64,000 bases of DNA, from NCBI RefSeq assembly GCF_000428945.1, contig NZ_AUAX01000002.1, positions 124,001-188,000 on the forward strand, read 5' to 3'. Position 1 is the first letter of the stretch. Every line of letters starts with the position of its first letter. A program made the position numbers and the translations under genes. Positions 52,434-60,814 of the stretch are shown piece after piece. Origin of the DNA: Hamadaea tsunoensis DSM 44101 (GTDB lineage Bacteria; Actinomycetota; Actinomycetes; Mycobacteriales; Micromonosporaceae). The notes beneath the pieces were generated by a model. It was not told the DNA's origin. It searched no databases and saw only the letters and a list, made by a program, of their open reading frames with translations.

Positions 52434-53978
52434 TTATCCGGCAACGTTTTGCTGAGATGGATCGGCTTGCCAGGCGCGGATCAGGCCGTCGCCGCCGACG
52501 CCGATGAGCCGGCCGGCCGCGTCGTGGCCGAGCGCCCGCACCGGGCCGGCGTGCTGCCCGAGCACCACCGCCTGCTCCCCCGGGCGCCGCCCCGGCCACC
52601 AGGCCACCGTTCCGCGGTCGTCCCCGGCGGCGACCGCACCGCGGCGGGGCAGGACCACCGCCCGCACGGCCGCGGTCAAGGCCCGCAACACCGCCAGTTC
52701 GGCCTGGTCGGCGGTACGCCAGAGGCGTACCGAGCCGTCGGCGCAGCCGGCCGCGACGACGGTGCCGTCCCGGTCGAAGGCCGCGCACCGGACCGGCGCG
52801 CCGGTCGGCATGGCCCCCACGACCACCCCCGTACGCGCGTCGCGCAGTTGCAGGAGGGCGTCGTCCCCGCCGACGGCGATCAGGTTCCCGCCCCGGCCCG
52901 TCGCCAGGGCGGCCGCGGCGAGCCGGCCGACGGTGATCCGCTCGGCGTACTCCTCGGCGGCGGCCGGCTGCCACGGCGCCTGCAGGATCACTCCGTCGTC
53001 GCCGACGCTGACCGCCGTCCCACCGCGTACGCACACCCCGGCGACCCAGCCGCCGTGCCGGGCGATGATCCGGGGCGGCCGGCCGGGGACGATGACGCGT
53101 ACGGTGCCGTCGATGTCCCCGGTGAGGATCGTGCCGTCGGCGGTGACCGCGAGCGCCGAGATCCGGGCGTCGGCCGCCGCAGGCCCCCGGTACGCCGACC
53201 GGCCCGACGGCAGCCGCCACACCTCGATCGCCCCGGCCCGGTCCCCGGCCACGACGGCGTCCGGCGCGACGGCCGCGGCGGTGAGCGGGCGGCCGGCCGG
53301 GATCGCCAGCGCCCACCGGCGACCGCGGCGCGTACGCACGATCCGGCTGCCCGGCCGGCGTTCGGCGAGCAGGTCGAGCGCGAGGTCGGGCACGAGCCAG
53401 CCGGGCACGTGGCAGACGAGCACGGGCTCATCCGCCACCGGGAAGGCGGCCAGTGCGTCCGTCAGAGCCGCCCGGACACGTTCGGTGGACAGCGGCCGCG
53501 TACCGGTGCCGCCGGCGAGCTGGAAACGGCGGACGTCCTCGTCTGCGTCGAGCTCCGCGATCGCCTCCGGCCAGGTGACGCTCTGACCGCCGGCGTGCAC
53601 GCCGTCCTCGTCGACCTCGATGGCCTGCGGCGGGACGGCGTACTCGTCGTCGTAGTCGTGGGCGCCCAGCCGGCGCAGGCGTTCCGCGCGCCGGTCCGCG
53701 GCGACCGGGCCGCCGCGCAGCAGCGGCGCCAGGCGGTCGAACAGGGCCTCGTCGACGCGGCCGGGATGGCCCGCGGCGCGCAGGGCGGCGTCGATGTCCA
53801 CCTCGGCGCGGGCCCGGGCCAGCTGGTCGGCGAACTCCCGGCGCGCCGCCGCGTCCGCGTGGCCGGCCCGGTAGCCGGTCCGCAGCGTCCATCCACACCG
53901 GACACACGTGTCGGCGGTCCCGGCGTCGCGGCAGACCGGGCAGGCGGTCCGGGGCGCCGTGGTCTCAGTAGAGGTCAT
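52434..53978 (-). CDS. Zinc-ribbon + WD40-like beta-propeller protein
   Basis: 514 residues. ATG 53978 overlaps the end of the upstream AAA gene by 14 bases. A rubredoxin-like zinc knuckle at the start (CPVC ... CVRCG) is followed by a helical linker to about residue 230. Six to seven WD40-type blades follow (for example VVAAGCADGSVRLWRTADQ and VGGDGLIRAWQ). The propeller probably binds a protein partner. Cytoplasmic, no signal peptide. Fourth from the end of the operon; together with CbxX and Hsp70 proteins it could be a recognition subunit. Confidence 0.82.
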   Translation of the reverse strand: MTSTETTAPRTACPVCRDAGTADTCVRCGWTLRTGYRAGHADAAARREFADQLARARAEVDIDAALRAAGHPGRVDEALFDRLAPLLRGGPVAADRRAERLRRLGAHDYDDEYAVPPQAIEVDEDGVHAGGQSVTWPEAIAELDADEDVRRFQLAGGTGTRPLSTERVRAALTDALAAFPVADEPVLVCHVPGWLVPDLALDLLAERRPGSRIVRTRRGRRWALAIPAGRPLTAAAVAPDAVVAGDRAGAIEVWRLPSGRSAYRGPAAADARISALAVTADGTILTGDIDGTVRVIVPGRPPRIIARHGGWVAGVCVRGGTAVSVGDDGVILQAPWQPAAAEEYAERITVGRLAAAALATGRGGNLIAVGGDDALLQLRDARTGVVVGAMPTGAPVRCAAFDRDGTVVAAGCADGSVRLWRTADQAELAVLRALTAAVRAVVLPRRGAVAAGDDRGTVAWWPGRRPGEQAVVLGQHAGPVRALGHDAAGRLIGVGGDGLIRAWQADPSQQNVAG

Positions 53979-56523
53979 CGGGCACGTCCTCGGCCGTGAA
54001 CGTGAACGGGTCGTCGCCGTCGTCCAGCCGCGCGGACATCCGCGCCTCCATGCGTTCCAGCAGCCGCCGCACGGCCCGGGCGTTGCCGAAGTCGTCGCGG
54101 TGCGCCGCCTGCGCCCGGGCCAGGCAGGCGGTGGCACGCGCGGCCGCCGCGTCGGTCACCGTGCAGCCGGCCGCCGCGGCCATCCGCCGCAGGATCTCCA
54201 CCAGCTCCGCCACCGTGTACGCGCTGAACTCGACCCGTTCGGTGAACCGGCTGCGCAGCCCCGGATTGCGGGCGACGAACTCGGCCATCAGATCGGGATA
54301 GCCGGCCGCGATGACGACGAGCCGCCCGCGCAGCCGCTCCATCTCGGAGTTGAGGACGCCGATCACCTCCTGCCCGAAGTCCCAGCCGGCCCCCTGCGAC
54401 AGCGTGTACGCCTCGTCGATGAACAGCACGCCGTCCAGCGCCCGCTCCACCGCCGCTTTCGTACGCTCGGTCGACCCGCCGACGTGCCCGGCCACGAGTT
54501 CGGCCCGGCTGACCTCGACGACGTGACCGCGGCGCAGCAGCCCGAGCGCGCGGAACGTCTCGCCGCACAGCCGCGCGACCGTGGTCTTGCCGGTGCCGGG
54601 CGGGCCGAGGAACAGCAGGTGCGGCGCGACCACGCCGGCGGCCTGCTGGCGCTGCTTGAGCTGCAGGCGGCCGACCAGTTCGGTGAAGACCCGGCGCACC
54701 GCGGCCAGCCCGACGAACGAGTCGAACCGGGCGAGCAGCTCCCGCGGCGACGGCACCGGCGCGGAGGCGTACGCGTCGAAGGCCGCCGGGATGTCGGCCG
54801 CGGTGACCGGCAGCGTCACGTCGCCGCCGATGCGCAGCGCCCAGGCGATCTCGATGTCGTCGGCCGCTTTCCGGGCGGTACGCGCGTTGCTGAACCCCGG
54901 GGCCTGCGCGACGTACATGCCTTGCATGACCTCGCCCAGGCGGGCCTCGAAGGCGGCGTCCCAGGTGAGCCGGCGCCCGGCGAGGACGTCCACCGCGATG
55001 GACAGCAGCTGCGGCCCGCTGAAGTCGGGGAAGTCGACGACCGCGCCGAACCGGCCGGCGAGTCCCTGGTTGGAGGCGAGGAAGGCGGCCATCTGCTCTC
55101 GGTAGCCGGCCACGACCACGACCAGGTCGCCGCGGTCGCGTTCCATCCGCTCGACCAGCTCGTCGGTCGCCTGGTTGCCGAAGCTGCCCTGCTCCAGCAG
55201 GTCGTACGCCTCGTCGATGAACAGCACGCCGCCGAGCGCCCGGTCGATGACCTCCCCGGTACGCTGCGACGTCTGCCCCAGGAAGCCGGCGACGAGATCC
55301 TTGGCGGTGGTCGCCACCAGGTGCCCCTTGCGCAGCAGGCCGAGCTCCCGGTAGATCTCGCCGATCAGCTGGGCGACCGTCGTCTTGCCGGTGCCCGGGT
55401 TGCCCTGGAACACCATGTGCAGCGACGACGCCGTGCCCAGGGTGCCGCCGTCGACGGCGGCACCGTCGCGGGCGGCCAGCTGGCGGCGGGCCAGGACCAT
55501 CGCGCGCAGGCCGGCGATGTGCTCCTTGATCGGTTCGAGCCCCGGCATCGCCGACAGCCGCGCCCAGGCGCCCGGTCCGCCCGGCAGGGCCGCCGTGAGC
55601 CAGCCGCGGCGCATGAGTTCGCCGGTGCTCAGCGGTACGCCTTCGCGCGCCAGCACCCGCAGGCAGTGGTGCCAGTCGCGCAGCCGCATGTCGTCGGCCC
55701 CGGCCAGGCTCCGCACGGTCGGCTCGACGTCGCGCCAGTCGCCGATGCGCAGCCCTTCCCGCAGCCGGACGACGTCCAGCAGCCTGCGTACCTCGCCGGC
55801 GTCGGGGGCGCCGATCCGCAGGGCGAGCGGAACGCCCCGGCGGCGCTCGGCGTCGCGCAGGAACCGCTCCAGCCGGGGCAGGCGGCGCTGACCGGCGACG
55901 AAGTCGCGCACGTCGGCCAGCCGCTCCTGGCGGAACATGAGGATGCACACGTTCTGCCCGGAGACCCGGCCGGGTTCCAGCCACTCGGCGAAGACCCCGG
56001 CGAGGTCGCGGTTGGACTCCAGGTAGGTCAGCTGCTCTTCCGCGTGCGTCACGACCACCGCGGTACGCGTACGCGACTGGCGCATCGCGTGGTCGATCAT
56101 CATGATCCAATGTGGATCGGAGAGCCCCGCGTCGGGTTCCGCGGGGGCGGCGACCGGCGACGGCGCGCCGTCCGGGGCGGTGGCGAGGATCAGGTCGCCG
56201 AACGGCCCAGCGAATCCGCCGAGCATCCGGTCGGCCGGGACCGGCTCCGGCTCCCCGGCCGGGTAGAACGCGGCCCGCGAGGCGTCGTCGCGGAAGTAGA
56301 TCGGCTCGCGGGCCGCCGTGAACACCACGCACTCGAAACCGGCCGCCCGCAGCAGTTCCAGGGTGACCTGCTGGATGTCGCGCAGGACGTAGTCCCGGCC
56401 GGCGAAGGTGTCGTCCAGGCCGGGCCCGAACAGCACGAGCAGCGGCTCGGTGCCGGCGGCGGGCAGGCCGGGCAGGCGTTCGACTCCGGCGGCCGGCGGG
56501 GTGACCGGGGCGGGCGCGGTCAC
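53965..56523 (-). CDS. Double CbxX/CfqX-type AAA+ ATPase
   Basis: 852 residues, GTG 56523. The N-terminal 340 residues lack a recognisable domain, although IMMIDHAMRQSRTRTAVVVTH looks like a P-loop-derived or helper fold. Two complete CbxX-type AAA+ modules follow: Walker A GNPGTGKT near residue 373 with [11 protein letters not shown], and GPPGTGKT near residue 641 with [11 protein letters not shown]. Both have sensor and arginine-finger regions. CbxX proteins remodel complexes (Rubisco activase, EccA of type VII secretion). Starts 5 bases after the coiled-coil gene. Likely the motor of the cluster. Confidence 0.9.
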   Translation of the reverse strand: MTAPAPVTPPAAGVERLPGLPAAGTEPLLVLFGPGLDDTFAGRDYVLRDIQQVTLELLRAAGFECVVFTAAREPIYFRDDASRAAFYPAGEPEPVPADRMLGGFAGPFGDLILATAPDGAPSPVAAPAEPDAGLSDPHWIMMIDHAMRQSRTRTAVVVTHAEEQLTYLESNRDLAGVFAEWLEPGRVSGQNVCILMFRQERLADVRDFVAGQRRLPRLERFLRDAERRRGVPLALRIGAPDAGEVRRLLDVVRLREGLRIGDWRDVEPTVRSLAGADDMRLRDWHHCLRVLAREGVPLSTGELMRRGWLTAALPGGPGAWARLSAMPGLEPIKEHIAGLRAMVLARRQLAARDGAAVDGGTLGTASSLHMVFQGNPGTGKTTVAQLIGEIYRELGLLRKGHLVATTAKDLVAGFLGQTSQRTGEVIDRALGGVLFIDEAYDLLEQGSFGNQATDELVERMERDRGDLVVVVAGYREQMAAFLASNQGLAGRFGAVVDFPDFSGPQLLSIAVDVLAGRRLTWDAAFEARLGEVMQGMYVAQAPGFSNARTARKAADDIEIAWALRIGGDVTLPVTAADIPAAFDAYASAPVPSPRELLARFDSFVGLAAVRRVFTELVGRLQLKQRQQAAGVVAPHLLFLGPPGTGKTTVARLCGETFRALGLLRRGHVVEVSRAELVAGHVGGSTERTKAAVERALDGVLFIDEAYTLSQGAGWDFGQEVIGVLNSEMERLRGRLVVIAAGYPDLMAEFVARNPGLRSRFTERVEFSAYTVAELVEILRRMAAAAGCTVTDAAAARATACLARAQAAHRDDFGNARAVRRLLERMEARMSARLDDGDDPFTFTAEDVPDDLY

Positions 56524-56528
56524 TCCGA

Positions 56529-57860
56529 TCAGCGCCCCGGCGACTGCACCGGGGGCGGCGGCACCGGCTGGCCGGCCGGCTCACCGGGAACCGCGGCCGA
56601 AGCCTTGTGCCGCAACGCCTGCAGGTCGCGTACGGCGGGGTTCGCGACATCCGCCTCGGTCTGGGGCGCCTCGGCCAGGATGCCCGCGCCGCGCAGCTCC
56701 CGCGCGATCGCGTCCGCCCGGTCCCGCAGCACGTACTCGGCGGTGGTCCGGCTGTCGTACGAGTGCAGGCGCACCACGCACGCGCCGCTGTCGTCCGGGG
56801 TCGCGGCGACGTCCACGACGATCTCGCTGCCGTCGGGGTGCCGCAGCTTCGCGAAGTACGCCTCCCGGTAGTCGTCGCCGGCGTACACCCGGTCCACCAC
56901 GACGTATCCGGCCCGCTGCTGCAGGCTGCGGGCGACCGCGTCGGCGTAGTTGGCCCGCAGCTGCGAGGCCAGCACCCGCAACCCGGAACGCTGCACGACC
57001 TCCGAGAGGCGCTGCTCCAGGGCACCGATCTCCTGCTGCACGATCCGGGTCAGGTCCGCGGCCGGCATCGGCGCCTGCTCGTCGGACGCCCGCTCGATCA
57101 GCCCGGCGACCTCGGCCTCCAGCTCGCTGAGCTGGCCGCGGGTCCAGTGGTCCACGTCGACGGTCACCGACACGGTCCGGCCGTGCGCGTCGGACGCCTC
57201 CACGGCCTGCCGCTTGTGCTCGTCCACCAGGGCCGCGACCAGGTACAGCCCGCGCAGTGCGGCCTTCCGCGCCGCCAGCCGGTCCCGGTCGGCCACCTCG
57301 ATCCGCACCCGCAGATCACTGAGATCGGCGTACGCGGCCTGGGCGGTGCTGAGCGCCGGACCGTGCAGGCCCTGCTCGACGTTGGCCTCGGCCATCGCGA
57401 TCCGGGTCGTGAGCCGGTCGACCTCGCCGGGCTGGAGCCGTTGATGCGGAAGTGTGGTGCGGATGAGCTCGCCGAGCGTCTTCGCGTCGGCGATCCAGTC
57501 ACGGGCGACCGCCTCGACGTCGGCGACCGGCGCGGCGGCCAGCGCCTCGGTCGCGGCCGCGCGGGCCTGCTCCACCCCGGCCGCCCGTTCCCCGTCGGCG
57601 CCCGCGGTCCGCCGCAACTCCTGCGTCGTGCGTTCTTCCAGTTCCCGCGTACGCGCGCTCAGCCGGCTCGCGGCGGCGTCGGCGGCGGCCAGCCGGGCGT
57701 CGGCCTCCTCGACGGCCAGCCGCAACTGCTCCTGCACCCGCTCATTGATCGCCGTGTAGTACTCGGGGGCGTTGCGCCGCACATCGCTGAGCAGCTCGGC
57801 CCGCCGGCGGATGTCGAAGAACGAGGACTCCGCCACCGGAATCCGTTTCTGGCCGCTCAC
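56529..57860 (-). CDS. Coiled-coil protein of unknown function
   Basis: 443 residues, GTG 57860 with AGGAGA upstream, overlapping the radical SAM stop by four bases. Residues 25-110 and 150-300 are predicted coiled coil. A compact C-terminal domain around residues 310-400 contains YVVVDRVYAGDDYREAYF and SEIVVDVAATPDDSG. The last 40 residues are Pro-rich. No enzymatic motif. Coupled to both neighbours, so it probably assembles with the AAA+ protein. Confidence 0.72.
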   Translation of the reverse strand: MSGQKRIPVAESSFFDIRRRAELLSDVRRNAPEYYTAINERVQEQLRLAVEEADARLAAADAAASRLSARTRELEERTTQELRRTAGADGERAAGVEQARAAATEALAAAPVADVEAVARDWIADAKTLGELIRTTLPHQRLQPGEVDRLTTRIAMAEANVEQGLHGPALSTAQAAYADLSDLRVRIEVADRDRLAARKAALRGLYLVAALVDEHKRQAVEASDAHGRTVSVTVDVDHWTRGQLSELEAEVAGLIERASDEQAPMPAADLTRIVQQEIGALEQRLSEVVQRSGLRVLASQLRANYADAVARSLQQRAGYVVVDRVYAGDDYREAYFAKLRHPDGSEIVVDVAATPDDSGACVVRLHSYDSRTTAEYVLRDRADAIARELRGAGILAEAPQTEADVANPAVRDLQALRHKASAAVPGEPAGQPVPPPPVQSPGR

Positions 57861-58498
57861 GCAGTCTCCTCCTGCGAACCGATCTCCGCGCCGGTGACGG
57901 TGCCGGTGACGTCGTCGAGGGCGGGCAGCAGCCCCCGCGGCGGTACGCCGACCATCAGCACCTCGCCACCGGAGATGTGCAGCTCCGCCTGCCGGTGCGC
58001 ACCCTCGAAGTCGAACCCGGACAGCCGCCCGGTCAGGCGGTGGATCCGCTGATTCGTGCTGCCGCGCAGGCCCCGACCGTCGTCGCGGGCGGCCACGTAG
58101 ACGCCGTCGATCAGCACATCCACCTCCCCGAGCAAGTCGGCCACCCCGGGGCTCGGCGGCCGCGTACGCAGGCGTTCGAGCGTGAACCCGGTGAAGCACA
58201 CGACGTCGACGTCACGCGTACGCCGAGCATGCCGCGCCACCGCCGCGAGCGCCTCGGCCTGAAGCATCGGCTCTCCGCCCGAGAAGGTGAGCCCGGTGAC
58301 GTCCGGATCGGACAGCAACTCAGCCGCAAGGTCGCAGCTGTCCGCCAGACGGGCGGTCCGTTGTGGAATCCATTCCGGGGCGACGCAACCTGTGCAGTCG
58401 AAGGGGCAGCCCTGCACCCACACGACCGAGCGCCGGCCGGGGCCGAGGGCGTGGGTGCCGACACAGGTGGCGGCCACGTTGAGAAGCGGGGTGGGCAC
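57857..58498 (-). CDS. Radical SAM activating-enzyme-like protein (NrdG/PflA type)
   Basis: 213 residues, GTG 58498. The cluster motif CxxxCxxC is present as CPFDCTGCV at residues 31-39, with the SAM-binding GGE motif as FSGGEP and a short TIM-barrel length typical of glycyl-radical activases. No glycyl radical enzyme or other obvious substrate is encoded nearby. Overlaps the coiled-coil gene by four bases (GTGA). Family members abstract hydrogen from a protein backbone or modify peptides. Its place inside a chaperone/AAA operon is unexplained. Confidence 0.82.
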   Translation of the reverse strand: MPTPLLNVAATCVGTHALGPGRRSVVWVQGCPFDCTGCVAPEWIPQRTARLADSCDLAAELLSDPDVTGLTFSGGEPMLQAEALAAVARHARRTRDVDVVCFTGFTLERLRTRPPSPGVADLLGEVDVLIDGVYVAARDDGRGLRGSTNQRIHRLTGRLSGFDFEGAHRQAELHISGGEVLMVGVPPRGLLPALDDVTGTVTGAEIGSQEETA

Positions 58499-58587
58499 GC
58501 TTTCATGGGATCACGCACAGGACGTCGCCGCGGTGGCGCCGTCGCGTTGCCGACTGCCGCACCACCCGTCCCGGCGAGCGGCGGTCC

Positions 58588-59925
58588 TCAGAAGTGGTCG
58601 GGGATGATCTCGGCGAGCCCCGCCACGATCTTCGCGTTCTCCTTCTCCCCCGCCTTGTAGTGCAGGACCGCCTCGTACAGGGCCTGACCGGCGTTCTCCA
58701 GCTGGTTCATGGTCTTCTGGAGGATGTTCTCGAGCATCTGGGCCGCCTCGTTGAACAGGGGCACGGAGCGCGGGAACATCGAGGACACCGACCCGGGCAC
58801 CTGCGCACCGTGGACCGCGGACACGGCGTCGTAGTACTCCCGGGCGGCGCGCGGCAGGTTGAAGTAGCCGGCCCGCGCGAGGTCCTGCAACGCGACGACC
58901 AGCTGGTCCGGCGGCTTGCCGTCGCCGTCCTGGATGTCGAGGTGGCCGAGCTCGTGCGGCGACAGGTCCACGGTCTCCAGCGTCAGGTTCTTGCTGCCGA
59001 ACCGGTCCCCGCTGGTGATGTCGGTGTCGAGGCCGCGGGCGATGGCGCCGTCCACGTTGGCAATCCACTCACGCAGGTTGTTGATGGCGTACATCGTGTT
59101 GACGATGATCTGCTGCGGGGCGTCGTTGTAGTCCACCTCGATGTAGGGCTTGTCGTCCGAGGCCAGCTTGAAGGACGAGACCACGCCGCTCACGAGCGAG
59201 GCCACACCGACGACGATCGCCGCCGCGCTCGCCGGCAGCGCGAGGCCGAACGCCGCCAGGGCGGTGGAGATGGTGCCGAGGTCCGTACGCCAGTCGCCGT
59301 CGCCCGACGCGTACATCTGATGGAAGCGCAGGGCGCTCAGGCAGCTCTTCGCGATGAACAGGATCGCGTGCTCGATGGTCTCGACCACCTTGGCGAGGAT
59401 CACCGCCGCGAGCGCCATCTCCTTGATGTACGCGCCCTGCCAGTCGGCCGCGACATGGAACGGGTACAGGAAGTGGCTGTAGAACGTGAGCGCGGCGGGG
59501 CCCGACCACTGCTTGGCGTAGATCATCCCCAGGACGGGCCGGACGTAGGTCTCGTCGGCGACGGCGACGTCGCCGAAGGCCGTTCCCGCCGAGACGGTGC
59601 TCACCAGCGGCCCCGTGCTCCCGAACGTCGGCCCGGGAACCGAGTCGCTCTGGGTCGGATTCCAGGTGTTGGGCTTGGCCTCGGACGGCGTGGACAACGC
59701 GTTCGCCGTCGTCATGAAGTCGAACGCGTCCAGCACGTAGAACTCGCGGAACCGCGTCTGGAGTTCGGCGACCGAGAAGGAGTACTCGTGGTGGGCGTCC
59801 TCCCACGCGCCGGCCTCCTGCGCGAGATCCAGATCGGGAATCGACGACAGGAGATACTGCCAGCGCTTCTCGGCTTCGACGGCGATCGCGATCACGATGG
59901 GCTCAAGGTCGTCTTGCAGGGCCAC
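58588..59925 (-). CDS. Putative membrane-active protein of unknown function
   Basis: 445 residues, GTG 59925 with GAGAGGAA upstream; the open frame further upstream is not supported. No signal peptide. Helical N-terminus (LEPIVIAIAVEAEKRWQYLL), a Gly/Ser/Thr-rich stretch near residues 85-130, and two hydrophobic segments in the middle (LAAVILAKVVETIEHAILFI and LPASAAAIVVGVASLVSGVV). The soluble C-terminal half ends in helices. First gene of the seven-gene operon. It could be the effector or target of the machine encoded downstream, but no toxin motif is recognisable. Confidence 0.6.
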   Translation of the reverse strand: MALQDDLEPIVIAIAVEAEKRWQYLLSSIPDLDLAQEAGAWEDAHHEYSFSVAELQTRFREFYVLDAFDFMTTANALSTPSEAKPNTWNPTQSDSVPGPTFGSTGPLVSTVSAGTAFGDVAVADETYVRPVLGMIYAKQWSGPAALTFYSHFLYPFHVAADWQGAYIKEMALAAVILAKVVETIEHAILFIAKSCLSALRFHQMYASGDGDWRTDLGTISTALAAFGLALPASAAAIVVGVASLVSGVVSSFKLASDDKPYIEVDYNDAPQQIIVNTMYAINNLREWIANVDGAIARGLDTDITSGDRFGSKNLTLETVDLSPHELGHLDIQDGDGKPPDQLVVALQDLARAGYFNLPRAAREYYDAVSAVHGAQVPGSVSSMFPRSVPLFNEAAQMLENILQKTMNQLENAGQALYEAVLHYKAGEKENAKIVAGLAEIIPDHF

Positions 59926-60244
59926 GGTCGTTCCTCTCGGTACCCCGCCCACCGGCACTCGATGGGTGTGGCCGCGACCGTTCGCCGTCCAGACGCGTAC
60001 ACCAACAGTCGAACATGTCCATCGCGGATTCGGCAACCCTCGGCCATGACGTTCCACAGAGGATTGAAGTGCGACTTCCGGTGACTCGGGGCTGTTTCAT
60101 CCTTGAGGAGGAGACGCGCGTACCGCGCTGGTTGGAGACGTGTCATCCCTTGCCGTCCAGCCATTGCCAGCGCGGGCAAACGGCGACGGAAAGGCGCGGA
60201 TCTACTTGCGACGGTCCGAGCCCGGCCGTGCCACAATCGTCGCC
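59926..60244. other. 319-base divergent intergenic region
   Basis: Between the two divergent parts of the chaperone/AAA cluster. No supported gene. It must contain both promoters. CACAAT (60232-60237), seven bases before ATG 60245, is a possible -10 element. No strong inverted repeat seen. Confidence 0.4.
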
Positions 60245-60814
60245 ATGTCCGAAGTCACCTGTCCCGTGTGCGGCCATTCCGAGCACGGCGACAGCGCGTA
60301 CTGCGTGAATCCGGCCTGCGGCGCACTCTTGCCGGCGCCGCCCCGCCCGGCGCCCCCGGAACCTGCCGCGGCGGCGCCCACCCCCGTGCCGCCGCCGCGC
60401 CGCGCCACCCCGCGCTGGGTGATCGCGGGCGCGCTGGTGGTCCTGGCCGGCGGCCTGGCGGTGGCCTTCATCCTGGGCAAGGCGCCGGCCCGCGCGCCGT
60501 CCGCGACCCCGGCCGCTTCGGCCGGCGGGAAGATCGCACCCCAGATCACGGGTGTACGCGACGAGCGCGTCACGGTGACGTTGACCTTCGCCGACCACAG
60601 CGGCGGCAAGGCCGCGTTCACCGTCGTCGGGGGACCGGCCGGCGCGGGCGTGACGACGCTGGCCACCGCGCCACGCGGGGCGACCGACGTACGCGTCAAC
60701 GCCGTGAACCCGGATGTCGAATACTGCTTCACCATCGTGGCGATCCTGTCGGTGGACGTGTACGACCAGTCGCCGCAGGTGTGCACGACCCGGTTCGGAA
60801 CGCCGAAGCCATGA
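60245..60814 (+). CDS. Zinc-ribbon, single-pass membrane protein with FN3-like external domain
   Basis: 189 residues from ATG 60245. The cytoplasmic zinc knuckle [11 protein letters not shown]...CVNPACG is followed by a Pro-rich linker, a membrane helix ([19 protein letters not shown], residues 60-80) and an extracellular beta domain of about 95 residues resembling a fibronectin-type fold, with two Cys. Its stop overlaps the start of the next gene (ATGA). A membrane sensor or anchor for the coupled AAA+ protein is plausible. Confidence 0.75.
   Translation: MSEVTCPVCGHSEHGDSAYCVNPACGALLPAPPRPAPPEPAAAAPTPVPPPRRATPRWVIAGALVVLAGGLAVAFILGKAPARAPSATPAASAGGKIAPQITGVRDERVTVTLTFADHSGGKAAFTVVGGPAGAGVTTLATAPRGATDVRVNAVNPDVEYCFTIVAILSVDVYDQSPQVCTTRFGTPKP

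Noticed and set aside
53908-57025. Long frames of about 1000 codons on both strands around the double CbxX gene
   Set aside because: Shadows of the AAA+ gene in other frames; only the 53965-56523 frame has Walker motifs.
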